Shown in pieces: positions 1 through 13,557 of a DNA stretch of 64,000 nucleotides. The translations under genes were made by a program, and so were the position numbers. The first letter of the stretch is position 1. Every line of letters starts with the position of its first letter. The notes beneath the pieces are model-generated. The model saw only the letters and a program-made list of their open reading frames with translations. It had not been told where the DNA came from and searched no databases. Source of the DNA: Dolomedes plantarius (lineage: Eukaryota; Arthropoda; Arachnida; Araneae; Dolomedidae). Where the stretch lies: the NCBI GenBank assembly GCA_907164885.2, contig OU015501.1:19358631-19422630 (forward strand). The letters run 5' to 3'.

Positions 1-336
1 ATAGAGCGGCACTAGACAGGACAAAATCTCGCCTTTGAAACTGAACATCAATGAATTTCAGCGCACAAAAAAATAGCTAGTTTCACTCAACTCCGACAAG
101 AAAGTAAATAGATATGAATATTCTAATGTGCGTTTGGTTTACCGAAGTTAAATTGTATACTCGTATTCAGAATACTGAAAAATGTTTTTAAAATTCTTTT
201 CCCAACAAGAATAAACGAGGCATATTACTTACCTTTCGTTTTGTACATCATTCAAAAAAAAAAAATATGAATGAAATAAGCACTTTTAGAGGTTTTTCTT
301 TCATGCAATGGTTCTGAACAAGTAATCGATTGATCC
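1..336. other. AT-rich non-coding DNA
   Basis: I see no open reading frame of weight, RNA gene or recognisable repeat here. There are short A-runs only. Confidence 0.5.
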
Positions 337-344
337 ATTTAAAT

Positions 345-927
345 CAGGGGTTCTCAACCTGTGTTACGTATAACCTTGGGGTAGGCGAAAAAATTTTAGT
401 ATTGGTGGAAAAACCAGCTTCTTTTAATAATAATTAAAAAAAAAAGAAAATATTCAGAAATTTTTTTTCTGGAATTATCGCAAAACTGCAACAGAGATGA
501 ACGTTCTATAACCAAAGTGATATAAATTTTGAACATCTGTGCAGAGTTTGAGATGATTCACGTCACTTCCTCTCCACTTCCTAAACTTACAGACATGAAG
601 CTACTTTAGCTTCATGCTTGCAGACTAGTCAATTATGAACTGTGCAAGGGTTAACAAATGCAACCATCTCACCGATTACTCGGTAAAATATTTATGACTG
701 TATGAATCTTGTTAAATTTAATATGTCATTTTTTGAGTTTATGTAAGAAATTTATGAAAAAAATTAATGTATTAATTATATAAATATTTGTATACGTGTG
801 TGAGTGTGTTTAATTTTATTCCCATTGTAACACTATAGCTATAGTTTTATCTGTCTATGCAAGGAGTGCGCCAGTTACATATATATTTACAGGGCGTGAG
901 CGAGGTATGAAAAGTTGAGAACCACAG
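345..927. mobile_element. hAT-type non-autonomous element (MITE)
   Basis: The left end reads CAGGGGTTCTCAACCT and the right end is its imperfect inverse (AAGTTGAGAACCACAG). The 8 bases on the left (337-344, ATTTAAAT) and right (928-935, ATTTAGAT) agree at 7 of 8 positions, as expected of the 8-bp target duplication made by hAT transposases. No transposase reading frame is present in the 583 bp, so it would depend on an autonomous relative in trans. The end sequence is of the Charlie-like kind seen in many animal genomes. Confidence 0.8.
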
Positions 928-935
928 ATTTAGAT

Positions 936-2203
936 CGATGATCTGATTTCTGAATTGAAGGTATGATTTTTAATGACGGCGTTAAAAATACCAAATCATG
1001 AAAACGTCCATTCCGACATTTTGTAAAGAATGCGCTGCACTTTTAGCGTCATTACTCTATGACCTATACTTGCAAATCGCTCATCTCAATGGAGAAAAAA
1101 AATAATTAAAAGGTGGTTAAGAGCTACGTTAAGAATATTCCAGACAACATTCTCAGAAATAAAATTTTAAAAAGGATATATCTAAAATTCTTTGAATGGA
1201 AATTTTCTATATCGCTCTTTTGTTCAATTTTCATTTAATTGTTTTCAAGATTTTTGATTTAGGGAAAGAGTTCTGAAAGTATTTTCAGAGCAAAATTTAT
1301 TATGAAAAAGTAATAGTTTTTCTTATCTCGAAAGGGATTAAAATTTTAAATTTTTTTTACAAATCCTTTCTTATAAATTAATTTAGAGCCTTAGCGAAGA
1401 GTGAGCAAATAGAGCTGTTGGTGCAGCCGATATATTAAAAGCTTTACATGCTTTCATTTTTGGAGATTTAAAAAATAATTCGGATTGTTGTAGTATTTTT
1501 AATGCGTGTAATGAACTTTATATGGAGACTCATTTAGGGAACCGATCATAACGAAGTGAGTGTATATAGGTTTCGCCTTTTAACCCTTGGTCCTCCCCGA
1601 AATATTTTCTCGTTACGTCCAAGCACGTGACTAACATTATGTTAGAAAAAACTCGCGTGCATCAACAATATTGGGGGGGGGGGGGGGTCACATGTCGTTC
1701 CCCCGAGAGAACAAAAACAGTTGAGTAAGTTCGAATGTTGCAAGAAGCCTGTGGGTTTGGTCATTCTATCAGAGATTTCTGCACAAATGATTGTGTCCCA
1801 ATCTATCGACAACGACGTTATAAAGACTGCAGAAGTTGCTATATTTGAGATGTCAATTGGATCTTTGCTCCTTAAGCTTTCATTATAGTAGTTACAGACG
1901 GTCACTGCTGACAGTTACAGCACACCTGATGGAAATCAGTAGATACAAGGTAACAGCCATAAAAGTGGAATGATGTTTTATAAAGATAATGTGTAGTCCA
2001 GTAAATGAAAGAGTTAAAAGACCAATCAAAACGAAAAGTGTGACTGTTTCTTTATTCACGAACAAAAGGCAACTTAGTAAAAAATTCTGTGAAGAATTCA
2101 TATCTGATAAGAAAATTTGTAGAATGATGTACATATAAATATAAAATATTTAAAATATAAATTTCAGTTAAATATTTAGTTGACACTCAACAACCGTACT
2201 TTA
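936..2203. other. AT-rich non-coding DNA with one G-run
   Basis: No gene recognised. A G14 run lies near 1674-1687. Short frames on the minus strand around 1642-2134 have no recognisable protein features and I do not count them as genes. Confidence 0.5.
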
Positions 2204-2955
2204 GGAGTCATACGACTGTTAGAAGTCGAAAAAGTATAAAAATTGTGTCACTTTCGACATTCTATATCTTGAAAAGTATAAGATTTAAAATCATAATTTT
2301 TTTTGTGTTAATAGAACAATGTTTGATTTATGAATATGAACCAGTTTCTTGTTTGATAGTTAAAAATGATTTGTGTTAGATAGTCATAAATAATAAGCAG
2401 CTTGCTTTCGACAAAAGTGATATCAAAGCTAACGCACATAAATACTCCACAAAAAATTGAGTTTAAGACAAAATTTCTGCTTTTAACACATACTGCAGGA
2501 ACTAATATTTAATTTGAACCTAAATTTGTATATATTTAAGGTATATTTCTATTTTTAGTATGAAACTGAAAATAGTGCATTTTTTTCTTAATAAATTAAA
2601 TTTTATCTATGCATGAAAAATGCATTGTCCAGAGATCTGTAAACAAATTTAGGTTCAGTTTCAAGCAAATGATAATATGTACCTTCTGTAAAAATCTCAT
2701 GCACAAATATGAAATAGTTCTAGAGATAACCAGTGCGCTATATGAAAAAAAAACCATTTTGAGATAAATCACTTTGAAGTATTGCACTTTAAATCTGTTT
2801 TTAGTAAACATCTGACACGTTTTTATTCATAACTTCCGTAATTATGAGAATTTTTTCAAGCGGATTGTCTTAAAATACTCAGAAAAGGTTAGTCTTTCGT
2901 GTGCACTTTTTTCAAAAAATCGATTTTTTTGACGGTTTAACAGTCGTATGACCCC
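2204..2955. mobile_element. Non-autonomous DNA transposon with about 15-30 bp TIRs
   Basis: The left end GGAGTCATACGACTGTTA and the inverse of the right end (GGGGTCATACGACTGTTA) match at 17 of 18 bases, and the similarity continues more loosely inward. The 752-bp interior has no transposase. I cannot fix a clear target duplication (TTTA left, GTAA right), so the superfamily is uncertain. The AT-rich interior would suit a Kolobok- or mariner-type derivative. Confidence 0.6.
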
Positions 2956-4435
2956 GTAATGCTTTAAAATTTGCAACCATAAGCCCGTGCTGTATTAAGA
3001 TGTCACTTGGGATAACGACTACTTAATTTTGAAAGTGCTCGTTGTGTATCTTTAGACAGGTTTTAATGTATATAAAACGTTAAGTTCTTCAATCCTGTCA
3101 TTTCTCTTGTCTCGCCTTTTAACGATTTAATATATGAGAAAAAAGTAACCTCGATTTAGTTCCTGTCTCATGAAAGCCGTCTTTATCCTGTATTCTGGAA
3201 CACCGAGCAGCAAAACAAAACCTCTAACTGAAGCGGTCTTCCTTGTCAGACTCTAAAATCATGAAATGAAACATGTTTCGGTAATTAGGCGGAAATACAA
3301 GGAGCGTACTTTGTCGCTGTGTTCTTTACTGTATCACGTGTCGATGGAAGACGTCTGTGGCAGTTCAACTTTCGATTTTCATTGCTAATTCTTCTGTTGT
3401 AGACTCTCTCCGCCCTGTTATAGCTTCTTTACAGATGTCACACAGGGTATCAGCCGCAGTATTATCTTATGCATATATTTATATTTAACCAGTCGTTAGA
3501 TAATCGTAAAATTCAACGCGGGGCACAGGTAACAATAATGTGTTGAATTTAGATAAGTGATAATAATCAATCATAAAGTAATCTCAAACGTAAGCTAAGA
3601 ACTCAACGTTCATTTTGGAAGTCAGACCAATATACATGTAGTGAACAGTTTTTTTCTCACAGAAATGACCGTACCTTCCCATACAATAGGACCGAATATA
3701 TATACATATTCTTTTTATATTACTAAGCCTTAAAGATTCTAATAATAGAAAAAAAATATGCAATAAATTTTTACTGCTAAAATATCCATCATCTTTGATC
3801 AATTTTATATTTATGCATATCACCGAAGATGTTCTCGTAGAAAATTTTGAAAGACAGTATGAGGTAAATTTTTTTTTTTTTTTTTGTTCAATTAAACTTT
3901 TTGAATAATTTTGTACTTACATGGTACAGACAATTTTATGGACATATGATGATTATAGATGGTAAGAAAAAAAAAAACGTATTCTCGTCACAGCTGGGTT
4001 TAATATGATCAATATTGCTTCCATGAATGTGAACGATTCACGTGTTTTTAAACTGGTATTTTCCAAACGTTTCAGCTAGTTGTCAGCTTTAAGAGATGTA
4101 GGTCAATTTTGATAAATGACAACCTTTCATTAGCTTGAACTAGAATATTTTGTGTACAATGCTTTGTCCCAGAAATATTTTACCAACTTTAAAATAAAAA
4201 AAGCGTTATACGAAAGTAACAATGAGATTAAATAAATATGTTATCATATTACTTTTTGAGGTAAATAGTGTAGGTACAGTGCTAAGATTGCAAAAAAATA
4301 ACGAAAGGAGAGATAAGTAGCAAAATGTCAAATTCAAAGAGAGTATATTTTTCATATTAATATTAGTTTATATAACAACAGCTGAGACTGAATTTTAATT
4401 CTAACTTCTTAGGCTGCAAATCTATCTCTTCGTTA
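2956..4435. other. AT-rich non-coding DNA
   Basis: I see no gene or structured repeat here beyond short homopolymer A/T runs (for example around 3870-3885). Confidence 0.5.
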
Positions 4436-4443
4436 CTTTAGAA

Positions 4444-5021
4444 CAGGGGTTCCCATCCTGTAGTAGTCTGCTTACCACTAAGCCAGAAATTGAGACATGT
4501 GACCCTCTCCACTGACTTGAGGGGGGTCCGCACATGGCTCCCCCCCCTCAAGTCGGTGGGGACCTTCCAGGGGGTATGGGGGGTATAGACTATCCCTCAG
4601 GCAAAAGGGATATAGGATTAACGTACTCACATTCTAACTTATCATATTTTAATAATAAAATAATTATGTTAAGCTTTTAAGAAATTTTAATTCAACACTT
4701 CATAGTTATCAGATATATTCCACCCACCTAGTTCAATGGCCATTGCTTTCAAAATCCCCATTTATCTGGCAACTTTTTTTATATGTGGTGCCGGACCAGT
4801 GGCGCACCCAGGATTTTTTCTTGGAGGGGGCCGAGATGAATGGATAAAAATATTTATAATGAATGGGGTGGCCGAGAGGAACGAATAAAAATATTTATAA
4901 TGCAAAATCAATATTTCTACTTCTTTTGGGGGGGCAGGGCCCCCTGCCCCCCCCCCCTGGGTGCGCCACTGTGCCGGACCACTCCCGAGGTTCTCCGCGG
5001 ACCACCGATTGAGAACCACTG
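4444..5021. mobile_element. hAT-type MITE (outer element of a nested pair)
   Basis: The ends are CAGGGGTTCCCATCCTG on the left and GATTGAGAACCACTG on the right, a hAT-like inverted pair. It is flanked by a perfect 8-bp direct duplication CTTTAGAA at 4436-4443 and 5022-5029, which confirms transposition. No transposase is encoded. A second, unrelated hAT MITE is inserted at 4797-4971, so this element is the older of the two. Confidence 0.88.
4797..4971. mobile_element. Short hAT MITE nested in the 4444-5021 element
   Basis: It starts CAGTGGCGCACCCAGG and ends CCTGGGTGCGCCACTG, a perfect 16-bp terminal inverted repeat. Perfect 8-bp target duplications TGCCGGAC sit at 4789-4796 and 4972-4979. 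The 175-bp interior repeats a motif ending in AAAATATTTATAATG and contains G and C runs near its ends. A sister copy of the same family lies at 54287-54431, so the family has been mobile more than once locally. Confidence 0.9.
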
Positions 5022-5029
5022 CTTTAGAA

Positions 5030-8000
5030 GAAGAGACAGTAGTAATTTCTGTAAAAATTAGTGTTATACACACACGTTAATTTATAGTCGCAGATGATTG
5101 GTTCAATTAAATTTCAAACGAATAAAGCGTGACGGAATAATTAATATTTTGCTTGTTTTTTGAAGTATTATTGCCTCAGGCTCCTTAACCCGCGGAGCTA
5201 GATTTGCATCTTCTAATGGAAAGATTATTAAAAAAAAAAAATAGGATACTCCAAAATTATATATTTGAGCACAATTTTTTTCCCTTTCCATAAGATGGAA
5301 ATTTTTGATTCCATTGTGAAACGACTGTAGAGGAAAAACGTGTTTGAAACTGAATTATAGCAAAAGTATGAGTCTTATAGATATCTATGTTACTCAGCAA
5401 CTGTGGATAACATTTTATTACAGTTGGGAATTTTTCAGCTTGGTAGAACTCGCAAACATTTGAAAGTGAAAAGATTCACACAAAAAGGCAAACTGCAAAA
5501 CATTTTCTCATGGAAGTCTTAAATCGACTGTTCATAAGCAAAGGGATTATATTTATCACGCTTACGTAACAATCTATACGTAAGTACAGACAGATATAAT
5601 CACTTTGAGACTTTTCATTGCAGCAGAAAATACATCGATTACAGTTTCCGTTTTTCTTTAATCGATGTTAAAAACGCCCAGATACTCCTTCCACAAGAAA
5701 AATTATCCTTGACACCTTGTTAGATGGTATACAGGTAACCATGTCATTAAATGTACTGTGAGCGCGAGACGATTAATGGATGCATAACACACTTGCATAA
5801 AAATAGGGAATCAAGGGCTTAGATTTTATAAATAAGCATACATATGACTACATCTATGTTCTCCAGAGATTTATATTCTTCTATAGTAGTTTGTTTTATA
5901 AGGATGTAATTTAAAGACTCTTTATGATTATCTACTGTACAAAAGCTGAATTCTTTCTCATATCCCTCAAAATTGTCTGTTATTAACATCATTCAAAATC
6001 CTTTGAAAATCAGGTGCAATGAAAATGTAATTTTTAAAAAATATGCCCGGGCAGTTCAACAAATCCTTTGCAGTGTATTTCGCATTTATACTCACTCCTG
6101 TAGCTTATATTTGATACTTTTTTAGCACAATGACCTTGACACAATATGTATGTGTGTGTGTGTGTGTGTGTGTGTACTCTACTACACGCAAACTTAATTT
6201 TAGTAAGAAAGTAAAAAACCAACATTTTTAAGTATCGAAAATCAATGTAAACTTGCACGTAAAATATTTTGTTATAGAGAGATCATATATAAAATTTTAA
6301 TATAAGTTTTCCTATTTGTATGTGCGTGTGCAGTGTGTGCACAAAGAGATGGGGGGGGGGGTTAGAGAGAGTTCATATAACTAATATGCATATCATATTT
6401 ATATATGCTATTTATACTGTACAGGTATACGCACGTTCGTTCCCATACATTTGTTCTTTATATACTGTTAGAGAACACAACAAAATAGTATAAATAGATA
6501 TATCAACGCATATTTCCAATTATTTATAGATACATATTACATATGTGCGTTATAGTATTAATTATATATAAACAATTGTTGTCAAATGTATGATTTTTTT
6601 TTTCAGTCAGATACTTTAAGAAGCCTAAATATAGCAAAGTGAATGCCTTTGAAGCCATGGAAACAACGCTTTTCAGAAACAATTTTCACATTTTATTTCT
6701 AAAGAGAGTGTGATTTATCTTTCTCACTTTCAGCTTTACCCATTACATATTTACTTAAATCAAACGTAAAACATGTGTTCAGTTCTGTTCCTCAAATACC
6801 TTTTTATAACACTTATTCGTTAATGCGATAAATCATCAAAAAGGGGAAATCTTTGCACGCTATCAGATTTTTATCTTCGAGGGGAAAAAAAAAAAAAGCT
6901 CTCTTCTAAAGAAACTTGCGGCATTGAGAACTGAAGGAAAATTCGAAATCTTCATCCTCTTTCGTCTTTTGTATCTTATCTTGAGGGAGAAAGAGTTAGT
7001 TGGCGACAATGTGTGGCGTGCACCCGTTTTATTCGCCACAATAAAAACTCTCCCTAGGGGAAGAAAATTGAGGGATGAATGTGAAGTTTCGATGAGGTTC
7101 AGAGCAGTGGAAAAATTGTCTGAAGCAAAGGCAGTAAGCCCATCACTCTCAGCGGGGCTGCTATTGACAGGACTGCCTATAGGGACTAGAGTCTAAGGCA
7201 AGACACGCCTTTTCGCTGTCCAGGACAAAACAGGGCCACGAATCCACATTTGCCATTAATGAACCGCTCCGCAGAAATAATTTTCGCCCGACTCTCGGAA
7301 ATTGACCATCATTTTTAGTCCTTAGAGGGGATAACAGGTCACACTAGCCTAGATACTCTAACAAAAAGGCAAACTACTGCAATTAACACACCTGGTTGGA
7401 GTGTAATTGAACATATATGTGCCGTAAACAAGGAATTTTAAGTTTCTCACCTTACTTAATGTTTAACACAAGGGGAATAAAGTTGGGGAAAGTTTATATT
7501 CCGTATATAAAAAGCATAAATTTTAAAGTGAATTTTGAAATGTTCATCAAAAATAATGTGAACTAAACATATTAGCGATATATTTTTTTCTTTTTTTGTA
7601 TTTTTAAAATTTATATGGACAGTCATTTTATTTATCTAATTAATATCATATTCATTCGACTAATGGAAACGGTTCCAGAAATTAGTGGATAGGCTGTTTC
7701 AAGTAATTTTTTCTTCAAGTAATAATGATCTTAACAAAACATAGCACTAACACAACAAGACAGGAAAATTTAAATTCCTCATTCTATTTGATATCTGATT
7801 TTAGATATAAATAAAGATGAAGTCTAGATGACGCAGTGATAAAAGTGTTCGTTGACTGCTTTTTGTTAGTACAAAATTTTCATGAGTCAAAAGTATTACA
7901 AACCCAACAATACAATAAACAAATGTATTAGGCTAAATGAGAAACGGAAGCTTTTTGGTATGTAAGAAATATTGTGTTAAAAGAACTAAACATTTTGTCG

Positions 8001-10698
8001 ATTTGCAGATGTAAAAAATAAATTTATTCAAATACACTGCACATCAGATTAAATTATTTACTTAGACTAAAAAGTGTCATTCAGTAAAAGCCCTGGTACA
8101 TAGTAAAATCTTTATGAATTATCTATTGTGGTATTAAATCCTGATCACAAATAGATCACATCGCATAAGAAATATTTATATTTTTGCAACGTTTTGTAAT
8201 AAGGAAATTCAGTATACATATGAATAGCATGCTTAAAATCTCTATTTTACACAAAAGTTTTTTTATACTTATTTTGTATTACCAGCTGAACAGACGCAAG
8301 ATTTTACACCATAAGTTTAGGAAGGGTGTTTCAAACCTTACATAGTGTTTAGTGATCCATAATACATGTGCAATACTCTTAAACATTAATTTTTTGTAAT
8401 AATAAGTAAACAGGACTATGCACTGTGTTATTGTTACTACATTAGATATTATGCCATTACCACATTTATGATATAATATATAATCAAAATACAAATTAAA
8501 TACATTCTGAATCAAAAATTCAGCTTTTGATTGCTTCGTTCATTGGACGTAATATCCGATTATTTCCAGGTACATAATTGTTTTTGGTTTTAAAAATATC
8601 CTTTTCAACTCATTCATATAGAATAATCTTATTTAGTTAAAATGAATAGATACTCTGGCTCGTTAGTAAAAATGGGAAGCTAACTGTAGTTGTAAAGCAA
8701 CTTGCTTACACCTTCGTAAGAGCATGCAGAATTTCAACAGACTCCTGCCTTTTTCACAAGAAATACCTGCATGTAACATGATAACAAAATATAAAAGCTA
8801 CCTCAATATATATTTAGAAATCTCATTTTATATTAAATTTATATATCCTCATTAAAAAATCTTAACTGTAACTATAATATCAAATCAGTTATATGCCTGG
8901 AAAGCGCACAATAACTACGTAAAATATTTTGAAGATGACTTCTAATATTAAGACACTGTTCTTTGAATCATATTAGACAAAAATAACCACTGTTAAATTA
9001 GCCTTATTATGACTATTATTATGAAAATAGTTTGAAGCCAACAGAGAAGATTGATAAACAATGGAATAGATGGCTGAAAGTCAAATTTTCACGTGTACCT
9101 TGACAATATTTACTACATAACAGTAAAAAATCCCCTGTGTTATTATTCCAGTCATTTGTCAAGAGTTTTATTGACATTATAATCCCAAACACTGCAGAGC
9201 AACTTATACAGTCATGTAATAAATATAATACGTAGAATAACACAAAAGTAATTATCTGTAATTTAATGGGGATTAACTTTATGCAAGAGGCTTGTTCACT
9301 TACTGTATTTCCTGAGGTGAGGATACAAACAATCCAGTTATTGTAAGCTTTCCACACGGATTGTCACACAGTACTAAAAATAAACACATAAGTAATTACA
9401 AATGCACAGATAACTTTAATGTATATGAGATTTTATGAATAAGCTAGTACATCTATATCTTATATTTCAGTAGACATTTCATAAACTACTGGCAATGTTA
9501 GTAAAGAGTCATCTAAATAACCTTTCAGAATTTGAAAAAAAATTGAAAATATACAAAATACACTGAATAAGCAATTGTGTTGGATATCCTGAGTTTTGAC
9601 TGGTTTTTCACTAAAACAAACAATCAACTGAGAATTTTGCACATTATTTTATCATTTAAATTTCTACGTGGGAAAATTTATAAACTACTACTAAATATAT
9701 ACTTTCCAGGAAGTGTTCTGGTATACCCGACCCACAAAGACAAATAACTCTCAAAATTGATTTAAAACTAATTTTGCATACTTCATTCCTTTTTCTATGC
9801 TAATGTAAGAAACGAAACAGTAGAAAATATGCGTTAATGCTACTTTAAACATTTCTTCATAGTTGGTCCTGTTTTTTGAATAACGTTACAGTCACATATT
9901 ATTAAAAGAGGGCTATATAGAACAATTGTTTACGTAATTTCTAATCATAAAGTTCTTACGTATTGAATTACAGTTCAATACTGACTAGGGTCCTCGCTCG
10001 TTCATATTACTTATGTTGAAAAATACAGCTTCAACACTCTCATTGGTTTACTCTGAGAAAATCTTTTAAGACTGTTGGCACGAAATCAATTGAAGTTGAT
10101 TGTCACTGACTTGCTTAAATTTTTGTTGGTTTCATTCGAGTGGGCTTATTCTGTTACGAGGTATTGGCACAAGAGTCGAGCAACAACATAGCTGTGTTGT
10201 TTGTGCGCTACACAAAGAGCTTGTGTGTTAATTATTCAGAGGCGATATTTAAAGATACTTATTTGCCTGGTTTACCAGAATAATCAGTTAACGCTGGGCG
10301 TCCATCTTCATTTTACGTTTTTGACAAAGATACCTAAAATATATATTCCCTTTTCTTTCGTGTTTATTTGTGTAACGTTAAAACATTTCTCAACTGAGTA
10401 AAACCATATGCACGTTTTCGTCAGCATTGTTAACCCCCCTCCTCCCATCTATCAAGCTACAGCCCAAGAGAGAAATACCATAACTGAGGTCTATCTTACT
10501 GGAAAAGAGCCTTACTCAATATATATTTCAAATAAACCAAACATAGAGTTACTTACTGATGCAACTTGCGAGTCACAACTTCAGTCGCAATCACTTCACT
10601 TTAATTGGTTTATTTAAAACTAAAAACCAGTCAGTGATATTGTGATTGAAGAGTTGTAACTCAAAATGTTGCATCAGAATGTAACGTATATAAAGTAA
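5030..10698. other. Long non-coding stretch
   Basis: I find no gene, RNA or full transposon here. A (TG)n microsatellite lies at about 6149-6174 and a G10 run near 6352-6361. About 6900-7330 is less AT-rich than its surroundings and holds a 90-codon frame on the plus strand. That frame opens on a TTG codon and shows no known domain, so I do not call it. Confidence 0.5.
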
Positions 10699-10936
10699 GG
10701 GCCTGTTCACATAGAATCCATAGGACCATACCATAGGAACATGTGATTAACTGTGTATCTAGGCCATCGCCTTCTAACACAGATTTTTTTCACATAGAAT
10801 CCGCCAGCGTTACTCGTATTGAAATACCTTTAACTAATTACAAACCTCCAAACAATTAGACACGAAACTGTTAAGGTCTGTGATTGGTTTAAAATATGTC
10901 AATCCTAGTAACGCTGACGGATTCTATGTGAGGCCC
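10699..10936. mobile_element. Harbinger/Tourist-like MITE (GGGCCTGTTCAC family)
   Basis: The left end is GGGCCTGTTCACATAGAATCC and the right end is its inverse with a few bases missing (GGATTCTATGTGAGGCCC). TAA precedes it and TA follows, consistent with the 3-bp TWA target preference of Harbinger-type elements. An extra internal end-like copy (CACATAGAATCCGCCAGCG, about 10791-10809) suggests a composite or partly rearranged copy. Related copies are at 50539-50708, 50900-51074 and 51078-51268. Confidence 0.72.
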
Positions 10937-13300
10937 TATTTGAGAGTCAGTAATCGTCACTCCAGTCAAGAACAACAATCCGAGTTACAACTGCTGGCAT
11001 TCGCTGATTTTTGAATCATCAAAAAACGGCAATAGACCAAAGGAAAGTTTCACTTTTTAACTAACGACTTTTTGGGAGCAAAAATATTGATATCAAGCTA
11101 AAGTAATAAACACATATGTAAAATTCCTTAAAATTGATGTATCATTGTTAGTATTCTGATTCATTGAAGCAAGATGCCTTCAATGCATAAGTATTCAAAG
11201 TAAATTCATCGTGTATATGAACTACAATTAATAATTTTTTTAACATTATTTAATGTTTTATATTTTGGAACTTTCTCGCTCGGGTATATAATTCTAGAAT
11301 GATCTGTATCAATCTCTTGCAATCAATGAGATTGTTTTCGCATGCATTGGTTTAATTTTATTTTTATAAGTAATCAAACATCCGTCAGAGGAAACGAAAA
11401 TTTGAAGTCCATAAATGTAGAGCATCACATAAGAGTTATACATAATCTCGCATCGAATATCAACCTCAATATATAACCTTGCGAATATCTCTCAGCATAT
11501 AAAAATATTATACGGTTTCAACATCTTTATAATCAGAATTATTCGGATCCGATATCTATGATTCGGATGTGCTTATTTGAATATTTTATTTCCTACGAAT
11601 TTGTAATAATCTGAATAGTACTTGGCATACGTATTGATTTTGTACTTTATGAGAAAGAAGATTGGATTGTTTTAACAACGTTGGCTTCCACCCCAGTTTT
11701 GGAAACTGGTCTCTGGCGCCAACTTTGGTTGGTTTCATTTTCTAAAAGAATAGAGTTGTAATAATAGAGTTGCTTTATGATTTGTTTGCATTCTAAACTA
11801 TGCGATAATTCTTTACATTTATTGGTGCATTGATGAACTATTTCAATTGTTTTTATTATTTTCTTTTATTATTTTACATGGGAATTAAGTGTAATTTTTT
11901 ATGTCCACTATTGTTTGTTTCATTTCTGAAACTGACGAAAGGCTATTCACCTCATTTTTGTATTACGCTGTATTAGTGATTATATGTCCAATGGAAACAA
12001 AATAATAATAAAAAAAAACCCTGTATACCAAAATGTTACCCTTTTTTTGTTGTTGTTGTCAGCTTCTACTGCAGGTAATTTCAAATTAATGTTTACCCAT
12101 ACCACTACGATCGTATATCCCTTATTCCTGGCTCAGACACTCGCATCATACCTATTACATATATTTACTCCGAGACAAATGGTACATTCGTTTTAATAGA
12201 TGAAAACCATATACGAGTATATTCGTAGTGAGCCTCTGTGGCAAACTATCAACTAAGATTTACTTCATAGTGGGTGGGCAGTCAATGTGCCTATGGAAAT
12301 GTATGCATTAAAGGAAACAATTCATATAATTGAGTTAGTTCCGTACTCAAAAGAAAAACATAAACAAATATTGTAAATAAGGGTAGGTCTCCTCATGTAT
12401 AGATCTGCAGTCTTCTACTTTAATCTTTTTTCTCCTGTCACGTATGTCCTGATATGTTCAGCTAGTCACAGCTCCTATAGCAACACTTTTAAACATTTAC
12501 AACCGACTGTAGTTAACTAATATATCAAAATACGAAAATTTTATTCCTTTGTATGTAATTTAGAGTATTTTAGTTCAGTTTGATGACTACCAGTTTAATT
12601 TTAATTGCAATAATTATTTCAACTACCATGATAATATTCTTGTTTTTACGATAATTTGATTTATCCTCAGTTTAAAAGGATCAGGGTTTTAGGATGAGTT
12701 TTGCTAAAACTGACAGAAGTATTTCCAAACAACTATAATTGTTTTGTTAACTGCTATATTTCTTCCACAGTTCAAACCTCTAGCCGGGGGCAGATTTTAT
12801 TTTTTTTCTGCACAAAATCGCTGGCGATTAAAAAAAAAAAAAATCTTGCATAGGTTTATCATAAGGAAATAGTATCTAATGCAATACAAAACTAATAATA
12901 ATTATATAAAAAATAAATGTACAAAAGGAAATATTTTTATTTATAATCTTACAACTTGAGGGAAGTGCTTTTGAATAACTAGATTTATTTACTTGTGGGA
13001 CAATTTAGAAAATAAAACATTTCCTAGAATCAATATTATTTAAGATGATATGCATTTCTTAGAAGCAATATTTCCCAGCGGCATAGTTCGTCAAATAACA
13101 TTTCCCTGTATTAAAGTATATAATAGAATCCATTCGACGTTTCCCACTGTTCAGATTGTTTAAATACGCAAAGAAACGCAATAACTACGAAACCCGCCGA
13201 AATTAACAGAATAACGAGGGGCGCGGTTTTTGGCGTTGCCCGTGGTAGCAGGATTGAGGTGATTGGTTGAGGGAGACATTTTTCTTACACGAGAGGTAGC
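10937..13300. other. AT-rich non-coding DNA
   Basis: No gene or transposon recognised. The plus-strand frame near 11984-12196 is unremarkable. Confidence 0.5.
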
Positions 13301-13557
13301 CCGTCTGCACACGGAGCAACTCAAAAGAAACTGATAACCGACTCAAATCACAAACTAGTCCGTGATGAGTCGCAACCTATGTAATTGAATGGAGCCACGC
13401 ACACGGCGCAACTGGTTACAAACCCCTCGGACGGGTTTGTAACCAGTTGCGCCGTGTGCGTGGCTCCATTCAATTACATAGGTTGCGACTCATCACGGAC
13501 TAGTTTGTGATTTGAGTCGGTTATCAGTTTCTTTTGAGTTGCTCCGTGTGCAGACGG
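13301..13557. repeat. Perfect 257-bp palindrome (foldback/MITE-like)
   Basis: The 125-bp left arm starting CCGTCTGCACACGGAGC is mirrored exactly by the right arm ending GCTCCGTGTGCAGACGG. The centre is a 7-nt loop near 13426-13432. Both arms are GC-richer than the surroundings. No coding capacity is present. It could be a foldback MITE that has recently been homogenised, or a replication-born inverted duplication. A clear target duplication is not visible. Confidence 0.9.

Noticed and set aside
6924..7196. 90-codon plus-strand frame in a GC-richer patch
   Set aside because: It starts on TTG, has no recognisable domain, and shows no promoter or neighbouring exon that I can support.
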